Shown: positions 19,946 to 28,340 of the stretch, piece by piece | Numbering within the stretch: the first letter of the stretch is position 1 | Layout: the number at the start of each line of letters is the position of its first letter | Source: Pseudoduganella danionis | Lineage (GTDB): Bacteria > Pseudomonadota > Gammaproteobacteria > Burkholderiales > Burkholderiaceae_D | Assembly (NCBI RefSeq): GCF_009720775.1 | Contig: NZ_WNKW01000001.1 | Coordinates: 1,674,001-1,738,000, forward strand | Length of the DNA: 64,000 nt | Direction: 5' to 3' | The notes under the pieces: generated by a model | Told to the model about the DNA's origin: nothing | The model's database searches: none | The model's input: the letters and a program-made list of their open reading frames with translations, nothing else | Position numbers and translations under genes: made by a program

Positions 19946-21562
19946 TCAGGCATCAAAGCGCAGCACGTAGGGACCGGCTACCAGATGGTGGCCGCGCGGC
20001 AGCAGGTAGGGCGCGTCCGTGCTGGCGCTTTCGATGTTGGCGACCCATGCCAGCTTGTCGTCGAGGTGGTAGAGCGCCTGCGTGGCGCTCAGGCGTCCGA
20101 TCAGAAAGCCGCGTGGCGTGGCCTCGAAGCTGAAGGCGTCGCGCGACAGACCGATACGCTCCACCCCGGCGCATGCGCCGCCTGCACGCTGGAGGAAACG
20201 GGCTTCGCCCAGTATGCGCAGCCCGGCCAGTACGGCCGAATTGCGGCCGAAATTGAAGCGGGCGCCGGCCGGCGCTGCGGCACTCAGCGGGCGCGCCAAT
20301 CCCAGTAAGGCGCAATAGCGTTCGGCCATGGCCGCCGGAGCAGGCAGCAGCGCTATGCTGGTGCCATCGACGGGCGTGAAGGTCGCCGGTGCGCTGATGC
20401 GCTCTCTGCCTTCGGCGCTGGCGGCATACAGTTCGTCGTTGCTGTTGACAATGAAACTGATCACGGCATCGGCGCTGGGCGCCAGTGCCATCTGGCGGTT
20501 GAATGGCAGTGCCAGTGCCTGTGTGCCGGTCTCGCGGTAGCGGCTCAGGCGGGGCAGGGCCAGCGCCACCAGACTGACGCGCTGTGCGCTGGTGGGGGCG
20601 TAGGTGGCATCGCCTTCGCTGCTGGCCAGTTCCGGCTTGTGCTGGACGGGGATGGCGGTTACATCCGCGTTGACATGGCGGTGCTGGGCCTTGGCGCTGC
20701 CGGCAGCGCCATCGCGCATGGACAGGCCGTTCTGCCTGTCCTGCCAGACGGCGGGCCGGGGCTGTGCTGCGCTGGCCGATGCTGGCGCCGAGGCTGAAGG
20801 CAAGGCTGCGCCAACCGCGTGGCTACGCGCGGGCGCACTGGCGCTGCGGCTGATCTTGAGCAGCAAACGCGTGCCGCCTGCTACTTCGGGCAGCGTGCGG
20901 ATGACGTAATAGCCGCTGCGCGCGTCGTAGCTACAGCTATAGCCTTCCTTGGGGCGCATCTGCACCACGGGCGGCGTATCGGCGCCATCGTTGAGGATCA
21001 GCAGTGTGGCGTCGGGGCCGAACGGCCAGTGGGCTGTAGGATGGCTGGCATCGCTGCCCACTGCTCCCAGTAGCACCAGCCGCTGGGCTGGGTAGATGGG
21101 GCAGACCGGGTGCCACACGGCGCTATCGCGCGACAGGCTGACGTTGTACAGCACCTTCTCGTCCGGCGCAGGCAGATACACGGCATGGCCGAAGCGCACT
21201 TCCACTTCGCCCGCGCCCAGCGTATCCGTGCCGATCACGTCGTAGCGTACCTGCTCGCCGCCCAGCAAATCGGCAAAATCTTTCTGGTGCAAGCTGGTCA
21301 GCGATTGTGCCAGATCGCGTGCGCGGGCACCGCGGCTCAGGTGGTAATCGTCATCGACTTCTTCCTGCGGCAGCGCCAGCGTGATGTGGCTGAAGCAGCG
21401 CGTAGCGGCGCGGCCGCGATGCTCGCGCGGGCTGCGTTCGAGCAGATCGCGCAGCAGTGGGCGGCGCGAAAACAGCGATAAACCGGGCGCCTGCCATAAA
21501 GCCTCGGCGTTAAAGACGTCGGGGATGCGGCGCAATATCTCGTGTTGTACATAGACTGGCAT
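19946..21562 (-). CDS. Protein with C-terminal FHA-like domain, SEDS neighbour
   Basis: 538 residues. The last ~100 (LSRDAFSFEATPRGFLIGRLSATQALYHLDD ... RGHHLVAGPYVLRF) read as a divergent FHA-type beta-sandwich. The N-terminal 180 residues include FSHITLALPQEEVDDDYHLSRGARARDLAQSL and a strand-rich block; there is a loose resemblance to the N-terminal domain of actinobacterial FhaA, which I cannot confirm. The centre is an Ala/Pro-rich linker. The ATG follows the SEDS stop by 3 bp, with the ribosome site AAGGAG inside the SEDS gene's last codons, so both are translated together. Confidence 0.6.
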   Translation of the reverse strand: MPVYVQHEILRRIPDVFNAEALWQAPGLSLFSRRPLLRDLLERSPREHRGRAATRCFSHITLALPQEEVDDDYHLSRGARARDLAQSLTSLHQKDFADLLGGEQVRYDVIGTDTLGAGEVEVRFGHAVYLPAPDEKVLYNVSLSRDSAVWHPVCPIYPAQRLVLLGAVGSDASHPTAHWPFGPDATLLILNDGADTPPVVQMRPKEGYSCSYDARSGYYVIRTLPEVAGGTRLLLKISRSASAPARSHAVGAALPSASAPASASAAQPRPAVWQDRQNGLSMRDGAAGSAKAQHRHVNADVTAIPVQHKPELASSEGDATYAPTSAQRVSLVALALPRLSRYRETGTQALALPFNRQMALAPSADAVISFIVNSNDELYAASAEGRERISAPATFTPVDGTSIALLPAPAAMAERYCALLGLARPLSAAAPAGARFNFGRNSAVLAGLRILGEARFLQRAGGACAGVERIGLSRDAFSFEATPRGFLIGRLSATQALYHLDDKLAWVANIESASTDAPYLLPRGHHLVAGPYVLRFDA

Positions 21563-21565
21563 GAT

Positions 21566-24139
21566 TCATACTCCTTGCATGGATGGCGCACTGAAGGCAC
21601 TGAAGGCTAGCAGGGGGCAGAGGAAAAACAGCAGGTGGCTGCCACCGGCGGAGAGAAAACTCATGGGCTGGCCCATGATGGGGAAGATGGCCAGATTGGT
21701 GCCCCATGAAAGCAGGAAGTGGCCCAGTACCAGTGCGGCTGCACCGCACAGGGCGAAATAGCGGAAGCGCCCCAGCCACGCCTGGCGGAAGTGGCGTGCG
21801 CTCTGGGCCATCTGGTAGTTCTGCCATGCCGTGCGCACCAGCGCGTAGAGCAGGCCGGCCTGCAGGCACCACAGCAGCAGCCCTGCCAGCAGGCCGTGCC
21901 GGTTGAGGAAGAAGGAGGCGGCAAAATCATCCTGTATGGCCGGCACGCGCAGCACCTCGCTGGCGTGCTGGCCCAGCGTCAGCAAACCCAGACGCTGATC
22001 GCTGCCCCACCAGCCGCCGTCGGCTATGGCCTGAGCGCCGGCCAGCAACTGTTGGCCGGTATGGGGATGCAGGGCAGGGTGCAGCCAGACGAGGAAGCGG
22101 TCGGCATAGAAGCCCCAGCGTATCAGTTCGTCGCTGCCGAGCAGGCGTAGTGCGGTGATGGCTGCCACGGCCATCAGACCTAGCGCAATGACGCCGGCGA
22201 GCAGGCCGCGCCGCCGTGCAGCCAGCGCATAGGCCAGAGCCATGGCACTGCACCAGACCAGCAGCAGTATCAGCGGTGAAAAGTCATCGACCTGCACCAG
22301 TGCCAGTCCTAGCAGCATCAGGAACAGCAGGGCCGGCGCGATCAGGTGCAGCCAGCGCCCGCTACGCGCGGACAGGCTGGTGCCCGATTCGTGCCAGCTG
22401 AAACGCAGCGCAAGGCAATGCGCCGTTAGCGCGGTCAGAGCCAGCTTGGCCAGTTCGACTGGTTGCAGATCGAATACGCCGGTTTCATCGCCGAAGACTA
22501 CCTGCAGCAGCAGCCCCGCCAGTGCCACGGCAGCGAAGCCGGCCAGCAGCCATTCGAGCTGGCGCTGCGGTAGATAGCGGCCCTGCGCCTGCCTGCGCTG
22601 TAGCCATAACTGGCACAGGGCGGTAGCACCGGCGCCCAGCGCCACCAGGGCACTGCTTTTCTGGTAATAGCGTAGCCAAGCGGATTCGCTGGCGCCCAGC
22701 CCCAGTTCGAGCTGGGACAGCAAGCCCAGTGCCAGCAGACTGCAGGCGCAGATGCCGAGCAGGGTGCGGCGTGCCGGATGGCTGAGCCATAGCAGCAGCG
22801 CGCAGCTGGCCAGCAGCAGCGACAGCGCTGCCGGCGGTGCCTGCACGCTGCGCTGCATTAGCATGGCCGCCAGTGCGCAAGCCATTAGCAGTAGGGTGGT
22901 AACCACTGTCAGCAGCGGCGTCAGAGCATTGGTCAGCGCGTTTTTCAGCGGACTGTTTTTTTGTGGCGCTTTTATTGCGCCCGTTGGTGCACGGCCCGGT
23001 ACATATGGCGGTGTGCAGTAGGCATGCAGCGCGTACAGACAGACTACGCCGGCAAGACAGATGCCGAGTGCGACGGCCAGTGTGCGCACCGACGCGGTGG
23101 CCTTGCTCAGCCCTAGCTCGCGCTGCTGCCATTGCCACTGTACGACCTGCGGCAAGGCGATTCCAGGAGTCGCATACTGCTGCACGTGCTGGGTAGGCCG
23201 CAAGGTCAGCGTGTCGTCCTGGATGGCGATGGCAAAGCGGGTGCGACCGACGATCATCGTGCCGGCGTCGGGCACGGGCAGTTCCTGACGGCGGATATCC
23301 TGCGCTTGCTCCTGTGCGTACATCTGCGATTGCGCCGGCGTTTGGCCGTCGGTCTGGTGCGGTAGTAACAGCAAGGGCAGGAGGGCGCCGTCGGGGTTGC
23401 CGGCGTGAAGCTGGTAGCGGCCATGCTCGCGCGTGATCAGTGCCGAGCCAGTGCTGACCTGAGCGAGGCCCAGGCGATTATCACAATATAGGTTGCCGCC
23501 CAGCGTCAGCGGGCGGGCTAGTGCCAGCCAGTGCGGCACGTAGGCATTCCAGTGGCCTGCCAGCCGTGCCAGCCCGTGGCTTTGCGGGCAAGCGGGCTGA
23601 CGCTGGCCATCGCGATACAGCACGGCACCGTCGTAGCGCCAGTGGTGGTCCGCCGCGCTGAACTCCAGAGCGCCGCCGTTCTGGCTATCGACCCGGAACA
23701 GCGCAGTGCCTAGCTGGAAGCGCTGCCCACCAGCTAGCACGCTGCTGCCGCTGTGCTGTTCTGTGTCATCCGACTGCAGTAGCAGACGGTGGGTGCTGCT
23801 CAGGTTCTGCACCAGCCAGCCGCGCTGCGCATCGCGCCACAGACGCAGATGGCGTCGATCGGCCTGCGCGGCCGCCAGTTCGCGTGCGCCCAGCTCGATG
23901 CTGTCGCCAGCGGCCAGACGAAGCGCTATGCTGGCTGGCTGCCATGCGGCGGGGGCACGCAGTATTGCCAGTAGCTGCAGCGCCAGCAGCGCCGCCGGTA
24001 GCAGCAGCGCGGCAAAGATCGTCGCCCCTGTGCGCATGGGAAGTGCAGACCGCTGCGGGGCGGAGCGCGCGCTGCGTTGCGGTGGGTAGGCGCGTGCGCC
24101 GTAGCGTGGCGCAAACCGGACAAGGCGGGCCAGCATCAT
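21566..24139 (-). CDS. SEDS (RodA/FtsW-type) glycan polymerase with N-terminal FHA-like domain
   Basis: 857 residues, about twice the normal SEDS length. One membrane segment (about 38-60) is followed by a roughly 280-residue soluble region that starts with an FHA-like stretch (SIELGARELAAAQADRRHLRLWRD ... GTALFRV). The C-terminal 500 residues are a multi-pass SEDS domain: LQPVELAKLALT, QVDDFSPLILLL, AIADGGWWGSDQRLG, VPAIQDDFAASFF and GTNLAIFPIMGQPMSFLSAGGS. The acidic pair D737/D738 in IQDDF aligns with the HTDFIF aspartate required in RodA. SEDS proteins polymerise lipid II with a partner class B PBP, here probably the product of 2720-6106. It overlaps the kinase gene by ATGA. Confidence 0.85.
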   Translation of the reverse strand: MMLARLVRFAPRYGARAYPPQRSARSAPQRSALPMRTGATIFAALLLPAALLALQLLAILRAPAAWQPASIALRLAAGDSIELGARELAAAQADRRHLRLWRDAQRGWLVQNLSSTHRLLLQSDDTEQHSGSSVLAGGQRFQLGTALFRVDSQNGGALEFSAADHHWRYDGAVLYRDGQRQPACPQSHGLARLAGHWNAYVPHWLALARPLTLGGNLYCDNRLGLAQVSTGSALITREHGRYQLHAGNPDGALLPLLLLPHQTDGQTPAQSQMYAQEQAQDIRRQELPVPDAGTMIVGRTRFAIAIQDDTLTLRPTQHVQQYATPGIALPQVVQWQWQQRELGLSKATASVRTLAVALGICLAGVVCLYALHAYCTPPYVPGRAPTGAIKAPQKNSPLKNALTNALTPLLTVVTTLLLMACALAAMLMQRSVQAPPAALSLLLASCALLLWLSHPARRTLLGICACSLLALGLLSQLELGLGASESAWLRYYQKSSALVALGAGATALCQLWLQRRQAQGRYLPQRQLEWLLAGFAAVALAGLLLQVVFGDETGVFDLQPVELAKLALTALTAHCLALRFSWHESGTSLSARSGRWLHLIAPALLFLMLLGLALVQVDDFSPLILLLVWCSAMALAYALAARRRGLLAGVIALGLMAVAAITALRLLGSDELIRWGFYADRFLVWLHPALHPHTGQQLLAGAQAIADGGWWGSDQRLGLLTLGQHASEVLRVPAIQDDFAASFFLNRHGLLAGLLLWCLQAGLLYALVRTAWQNYQMAQSARHFRQAWLGRFRYFALCGAAALVLGHFLLSWGTNLAIFPIMGQPMSFLSAGGSHLLFFLCPLLAFSAFSAPSMQGV

Positions 24140-25161
24140 GCGCTCCGCATGGTTTGCCAGCCGTTGGCCGCAGTGGGGCGGCGCATGCCGCGCACGGGAT
24201 CGGTGACATCGAGGTAGTTGCGTTCGGGCTGCATGCCCTGTATCGCATGCAGCATGCGGCTGATCTGGATAGCATGGCGCGGGCGCTGGGCAGGATCGGG
24301 ATGCAGCAGGCTACGTAACAACAGCAGGGCACTGTCGCGCGCCCCGGCCGGCAGGGCGGCGCAGAAGCGCGCCGCTTCATCTTCCTGCAGGGTGGCGGGC
24401 TGCATACCGCCGCTGGCCCGCAGCAGCAGGCCGGCACCGGCATTCTGGTGGCTGCGATAGGCGTTGCCGCAAGCTGCACAGAATTGCAGCGGCGTGCCGC
24501 CCGTGACCAGAAAATACAGCATGGCGCCGAGCGAAAAATAGTCGCTGGCGGCCGAGCTCTGGTAGCTCCCTTCCGGCTGGGGGAAGTACTGCTCGGGTGC
24601 CTGCCAGTTGGCGGTGCCGGCATAGGAATGCAGCTCGGTGTACAGGCCATGGCGGTTGGTGCCGAAATCGGCCAGCTTGACCGTCTGCAGGCCCCAGTCC
24701 AGCAGCACATTGGCCGGTTTCAGGTCGAGATAGCGCCAGCCATACTGGTGCACCTTGGCCAGCGCCTGATTGATCTGGCTGACCCAGCTCAGCAAGCGGG
24801 GCAGCGGCACGGTCTGCTGACAGGTTTTCTGCGCTTGCATATGCCGGCCCAGATCCGTGGCCAGCAGTTCCAGCGCCAGTACCGGCAAGCCCTGATGCCA
24901 GCCACTATCGAGCAGGCGGACGATGTGGCGCTCATCCCACGGCTCTAGCGCCTGCAGAAAGCCGATTTCATTCTGGGCGCTGGTAATCCAGCGCTCGCGC
25001 AGGGCGGGCTCGGCCTGCGCCATCTGCTCGTGATTGATGAATTTGAGTGCTACATCGCGTGTGTTGGCTGGCCCGCTGGCGCGCCAGATCACGCCATATG
25101 CCGACCTGCCTATCTGTTCCTGCAGCCGGTAGTGGCCCAGTTCCAGCGTTATGATAGTCAT
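24136..25161 (-). CDS. Ser/Thr protein kinase with YLD in place of HRD
   Basis: 341 residues, first gene of the reverse arm. Kinase motifs: glycine loop IGRSAYGVIW, K40 in VALKFI, catalytic loop Y144-L-D146-L-K148-PANVL, D165-F-G and APEQY. The catalytic Asp, Lys and DFG remain but HRD is replaced by YLD, so activity is likely but altered. An insert after the activation segment has a CAACG motif. No membrane segment is seen. GGGGAAAT precedes the ATG at a suitable distance. Its stop overlaps the SEDS start (ATGA), which ties kinase and polymerase expression together. Confidence 0.85.
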   Translation of the reverse strand: MTIITLELGHYRLQEQIGRSAYGVIWRASGPANTRDVALKFINHEQMAQAEPALRERWITSAQNEIGFLQALEPWDERHIVRLLDSGWHQGLPVLALELLATDLGRHMQAQKTCQQTVPLPRLLSWVSQINQALAKVHQYGWRYLDLKPANVLLDWGLQTVKLADFGTNRHGLYTELHSYAGTANWQAPEQYFPQPEGSYQSSAASDYFSLGAMLYFLVTGGTPLQFCAACGNAYRSHQNAGAGLLLRASGGMQPATLQEDEAARFCAALPAGARDSALLLLRSLLHPDPAQRPRHAIQISRMLHAIQGMQPERNYLDVTDPVRGMRRPTAANGWQTMRSA

Positions 25162-25212
25162 GCCATTTCCCCGCTTGGTGTGTGTAAGCTGGCTAGCGGG
25201 GGGAATGAAAAA

Positions 25213-25237
25213 AGCCCCGTGTGGCGGGCACGGGGCT
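25213..25237 (-). terminator. Rho-independent terminator after the glycine-zipper gene
   Basis: AGCCCCGTG (25213-25221) and CACGGGGCT (25229-25237) form a perfect 9-bp stem with a 7-base loop. On the minus strand it is followed by a run of six T (plus-strand A at 25208-25213). It lies between the glycine-zipper stop and the kinase start, so it separates that gene from the reverse arm. Confidence 0.85.
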
Positions 25238-25261
25238 AGTTTTGGGGACTACGATCTACTG

Positions 25262-25687
25262 TTACCAGCGGCCGCGGTCATGGTGATGATGGTGTTCCCA
25301 GCGCTCGTCGCGATATTCGCGGTATTCGCGCACTTCACGGTAGTAAGGGCGGGCAGGTTCCACGTACACCACGCGTGGTGGCGGGGCATAGTAGACCGGC
25401 GCCGGTTCGTAGTAGACGGGGGCAGGGCGGGTGTAGACGCGCGTTTCGACATAGCGGCCACCGCGGCCACGGTCGTAATAGCGGTCGTCGCTGCGGATGC
25501 TGTTGCCCACGGCAGCGCCGATCAGGCCACCGACGATGGCGCCATCGCGGCCGCCGCTGCTGTTGCCGATCGCGGCACCAACCACGGCGCCGGCCAGCGT
25601 GTTGAACTCGCGTTCGCCGGCATAGGCCGACGACGAGACCGCCGCTGCGGTGACTAAAGCCAGCATCATCGATTTTTTGTTCAACAT
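25262..25687 (-). CDS. Glycine-zipper exported protein
   Basis: 141 residues. Signal peptide 1-23 (MLNKKSMMLALVTAAAVSSSAYA). Then a glycine-zipper hydrophobic hairpin (LAGAVVGAAIGNSSGGRDGAIVGGLIGAAVGNSI) of the kind found in envelope proteins. The tail is Tyr/Pro/Arg-rich and ends in a His run (HHHHHD). It is probably an outer-envelope or stress-linked protein. ATG 25687 is preceded by GGGGAATA; the longer frame upstream has no signal peptide. Confidence 0.75.
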   Translation of the reverse strand: MLNKKSMMLALVTAAAVSSSAYAGEREFNTLAGAVVGAAIGNSSGGRDGAIVGGLIGAAVGNSIRSDDRYYDRGRGGRYVETRVYTRPAPVYYEPAPVYYAPPPRVVYVEPARPYYREVREYREYRDERWEHHHHHDRGRW

Positions 25688-25819
25688 GGTATTCCCCTTG
25701 CGTAGGCCGGATCGGGAGGATCGCTGAGCCAGTGAGTTCACTATAAAGCAGCGCTGCCAAAGCGCCACGTCTTATACACCTGCTTACAAACTCGGGGAGC
25801 TGGTAAAGCCTTGTAACAA

Positions 25820-26365
25820 TTAGCGCCTTGCGGCCTGCCATTCGGGCCGCAGCAGGGCAAATAGCTGCACGCTCTGGTAATGGCCGTTGATGAAGAAGCT
25901 CTCGCGCATGATGCCTTCGGCCTGGAAGCCGCATTTCTGCGCTATGCGCACCGAGGCCAGATTCTCGGGTGCCATCAGCAGTTCCAGCCGATGGTAGGTC
26001 TGCGTCTTGAACAGATAGTCCACCAGCAGGCGGCAGGCTTCGCTGACATAGCCCTGGCCCGCCAGCGTGGCGTCGAACAGGCGGTAGCCGATTTCGCGCG
26101 TGATCGGGGTGCGGCTCTTGAAGTGGGTGATGACACCGATGATGTGGTGGTGCTGGTCTTCAATCACGAATAGTTCGCTGTCCTCGGTGACGAAACTGCT
26201 CTGGGCGAACTCCTTGCGCAGGGTTTCGGGGGACTTGAAGTGGCTGGAAAAATAGTCGCCGCGCGAGGGCAGGTCGTTGACCAGTGCGATGAAGGTGTTC
26301 AGATCGGCCGTGAGCAGATGACGTACCGAGCACAGTTTCCCCTTGAGCATAGGCGCTTTCTTCAA
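25820..26365 (-). CDS. GNAT N-acetyltransferase (RimJ/RimL-like)
   Basis: 181 residues. GNAT features: IGVITHFKS strand, EIGYRLFDATLAGQGYVSEACRLLVDYLF (acetyl-CoA loop region, somewhat degenerate) and RLELLMAPENLASVRIAQKCGFQAEGIMRES, the classic RimJ/RimL ending. These enzymes acetylate ribosomal protein N-termini or small amines; the substrate is unknown. It stands alone, with an AT-rich region upstream that it shares with the divergent M28 peptidase gene. Confidence 0.88.
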   Translation of the reverse strand: MKKAPMLKGKLCSVRHLLTADLNTFIALVNDLPSRGDYFSSHFKSPETLRKEFAQSSFVTEDSELFVIEDQHHHIIGVITHFKSRTPITREIGYRLFDATLAGQGYVSEACRLLVDYLFKTQTYHRLELLMAPENLASVRIAQKCGFQAEGIMRESFFINGHYQSVQLFALLRPEWQAARR

Positions 26366-26513
26366 CAGATTGAAGAATCATGGTAGTGCAGCGGCGATAA
26401 CAAATCAACATTAATGACAAGAACCTCATGATCGGTTATGGTTTAGATCATTTTTCATTTAAGCCAAATTCTGGCTCCACTACGCTTCCTTCTCTGCCCC
26501 TATCTGGAAAACC

Positions 26514-27947
26514 ATGAAAGCTACCAAGTTTGCCCTGACTGCCATTGCCAGCTGCCTGTTCGCCGCTGGTGCCGTAAGCGCTGCCACTCCGAATGACGCG
26601 GCGACGTTGAGCCGCATCCGTTCCACCGCCATGGAGAGCGACTGGGCTTACGAGCGCTTGGCCGATCTGACCGATCTGGTGGGACCGCGTTTGTCGGGTT
26701 CGGCCGGTTATGCGGCGGCCGTGGAGCAGGTGGCCGATGCCATGCGCAAGCTGGGCGCCAAAGTGACGCTGCAGCCGGTCAAAGTGCCGCACTGGGTGCG
26801 TGGCGCCGAAACGGCGGAACTGGTGGACTATGCGGGCCGCCCGGCCGGCATCACCCAGAAGATCGTGCTGACGGCGCTCGGTGGTTCCGGTGCCACGCCG
26901 GCACAGGGCCTGACGGCGCCTGTGCTGGTGGTACGCAGTTTCGACGAGCTGAAAGCCAAGGCCGCGCAAGTGAAAGGCGCCATCGTGCTGCTGGATGTGC
27001 CGTTCGATCAGGAACTGGCCGACCGTGGCCATGCCGGTGCGGCCTATGGTCCAGGCGCCGGGTTCCGCTATGCCGGTCCGAAGATGGCGGCCGAGATGGG
27101 CGCTGCCGCAGCGCTGGTGCGTTCGGTGGGCGGTGCGACGTACCGTATTCCCCACACGGGTGCCACCGGTCTGACTGAAGGCAAGCGCATTCCGGCGGCG
27201 GCCATTACCACGGAAGACGTGCTGCTGCTGGACCGCCTGCTCAAGCGCGGCTCCGTAAAAATGCATCTGACCCTGACCCCGCAAACCCTGCCGGACGCCG
27301 ATAGCTACAACGTGATCGCCGACTGGCCCGGCAGCGACAAGGCGGACGAAGTGGTGATCGTTTCTGGCCACCTCGATTCGTGGGATCTGGGCACCGGCGC
27401 GCACGACGACGGCACGGGCGTGGCAGGCGCCATGGGCGTGATCGACACGCTGCGCAAACTTGATCTGCATCCGCGCCGTACCATACGCGTAATCGCCTGG
27501 GCCAATGAAGAAAATGGCACCCGTGGCGGCAAGGCTTACTTCGACGCCAACAAGAACCTGCTGGACAAGCATTTCGCCGCGATCGAATCGGATAGCGGCG
27601 GTGGCCGTCCGTTCGGTCTGATCGGCAGCGTTACAGCGCCCATGGTCAAGTATTTCGCGCCACTGCGCGAGGCGTTGAGCCCTATCGGCGCCAGCGTGTT
27701 CGAGCGGCGCGATATCGCCGGTGCGGCTGATACGGGCCCGCTGGAACGTGCCGGTGTGCCGGTGTTCGAGCCGCTGGTGGATTCGTCCTTCTACTTCAAC
27801 TACCACCACACGGCAGCCGATACGCTGGACAAGGTGAATACGCTGGAGCTCAAGCGCCATGTCGCCGTGCTGACTTCGCTGACCTGGTTCCTCGCCAATA
27901 TGGAACAGCCTATCGGCCGCGTGGGCAAGTTCGATAGCGAAGACTGA
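26514..27947 (+). CDS. Exported M28 family zinc peptidase
   Basis: 477 residues. Signal peptide 1-23 (ending VSA-AT). A PA-type insert lies around 120-235. The M28 core shows all zinc ligands: H in VSGHLDSWD, D in GAHDDGTG, E-E in WANEENGTRGG, D in IESDSGG and H in YHHTAADT. The family acts as periplasmic or secreted aminopeptidase/carboxypeptidase with two zinc ions. It stands alone. Confidence 0.92.
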   Translation: MKATKFALTAIASCLFAAGAVSAATPNDAATLSRIRSTAMESDWAYERLADLTDLVGPRLSGSAGYAAAVEQVADAMRKLGAKVTLQPVKVPHWVRGAETAELVDYAGRPAGITQKIVLTALGGSGATPAQGLTAPVLVVRSFDELKAKAAQVKGAIVLLDVPFDQELADRGHAGAAYGPGAGFRYAGPKMAAEMGAAAALVRSVGGATYRIPHTGATGLTEGKRIPAAAITTEDVLLLDRLLKRGSVKMHLTLTPQTLPDADSYNVIADWPGSDKADEVVIVSGHLDSWDLGTGAHDDGTGVAGAMGVIDTLRKLDLHPRRTIRVIAWANEENGTRGGKAYFDANKNLLDKHFAAIESDSGGGRPFGLIGSVTAPMVKYFAPLREALSPIGASVFERRDIAGAADTGPLERAGVPVFEPLVDSSFYFNYHHTAADTLDKVNTLELKRHVAVLTSLTWFLANMEQPIGRVGKFDSED

Positions 27948-28034
27948 GCTGGGCCGCTGCTGTCGTGCGCACCAGCCGTGCGCGCCACGCTAGCGCTTCA
28001 TGCTAGGCTGGACCTGACTGGCATGGAGCGCGAC

Positions 28035-28274
28035 ATGGACAAAATACTCTACAAAGGCTGGTATATCCTGCCGACGGCACTGCCCACTACGGACGGGCAG
28101 TGGACGGCCAGTTGCGATCTGGCGCGGGTGGAGGCAGACGGGCCGGAAGTGTTTGAAGGCGTGACCCTGCAGTTCGTCCGGCCACGCGAGCTCGATGCCA
28201 TCAATGCTGCGTGCGACGAGGCGCGGCGTCAGGTCGACAACATCCTCGCCGACCCGCTCACCCGGCTGGCCTGA
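28035..28274 (+). CDS. Small conserved-type protein of unknown function
   Basis: 79 residues from ATG 28035, which has GGAG 7 bases upstream. It reads MDKILYKGWYILPTALP and then a strand-rich segment, with a charged helix at the end (DAINAACDEARRQVDNIL). No domain recognised and no signal peptide. An upstream in-frame ATG (28023) is possible. Confidence 0.55.
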   Translation: MDKILYKGWYILPTALPTTDGQWTASCDLARVEADGPEVFEGVTLQFVRPRELDAINAACDEARRQVDNILADPLTRLA

Positions 28275-28340
28275 AGCACGGGCCCGTGCAGGGCTGTTGG
28301 AATTGTCCTGCTGGTGGGATTTTGCTAGTATGCAAAGTCC

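Noticed and set aside
28275-28340. Fluoride riboswitch before the CLC gene
   Set aside because: The expected conserved core (GATGG and CCGCC helices) could not be found in the short gap.
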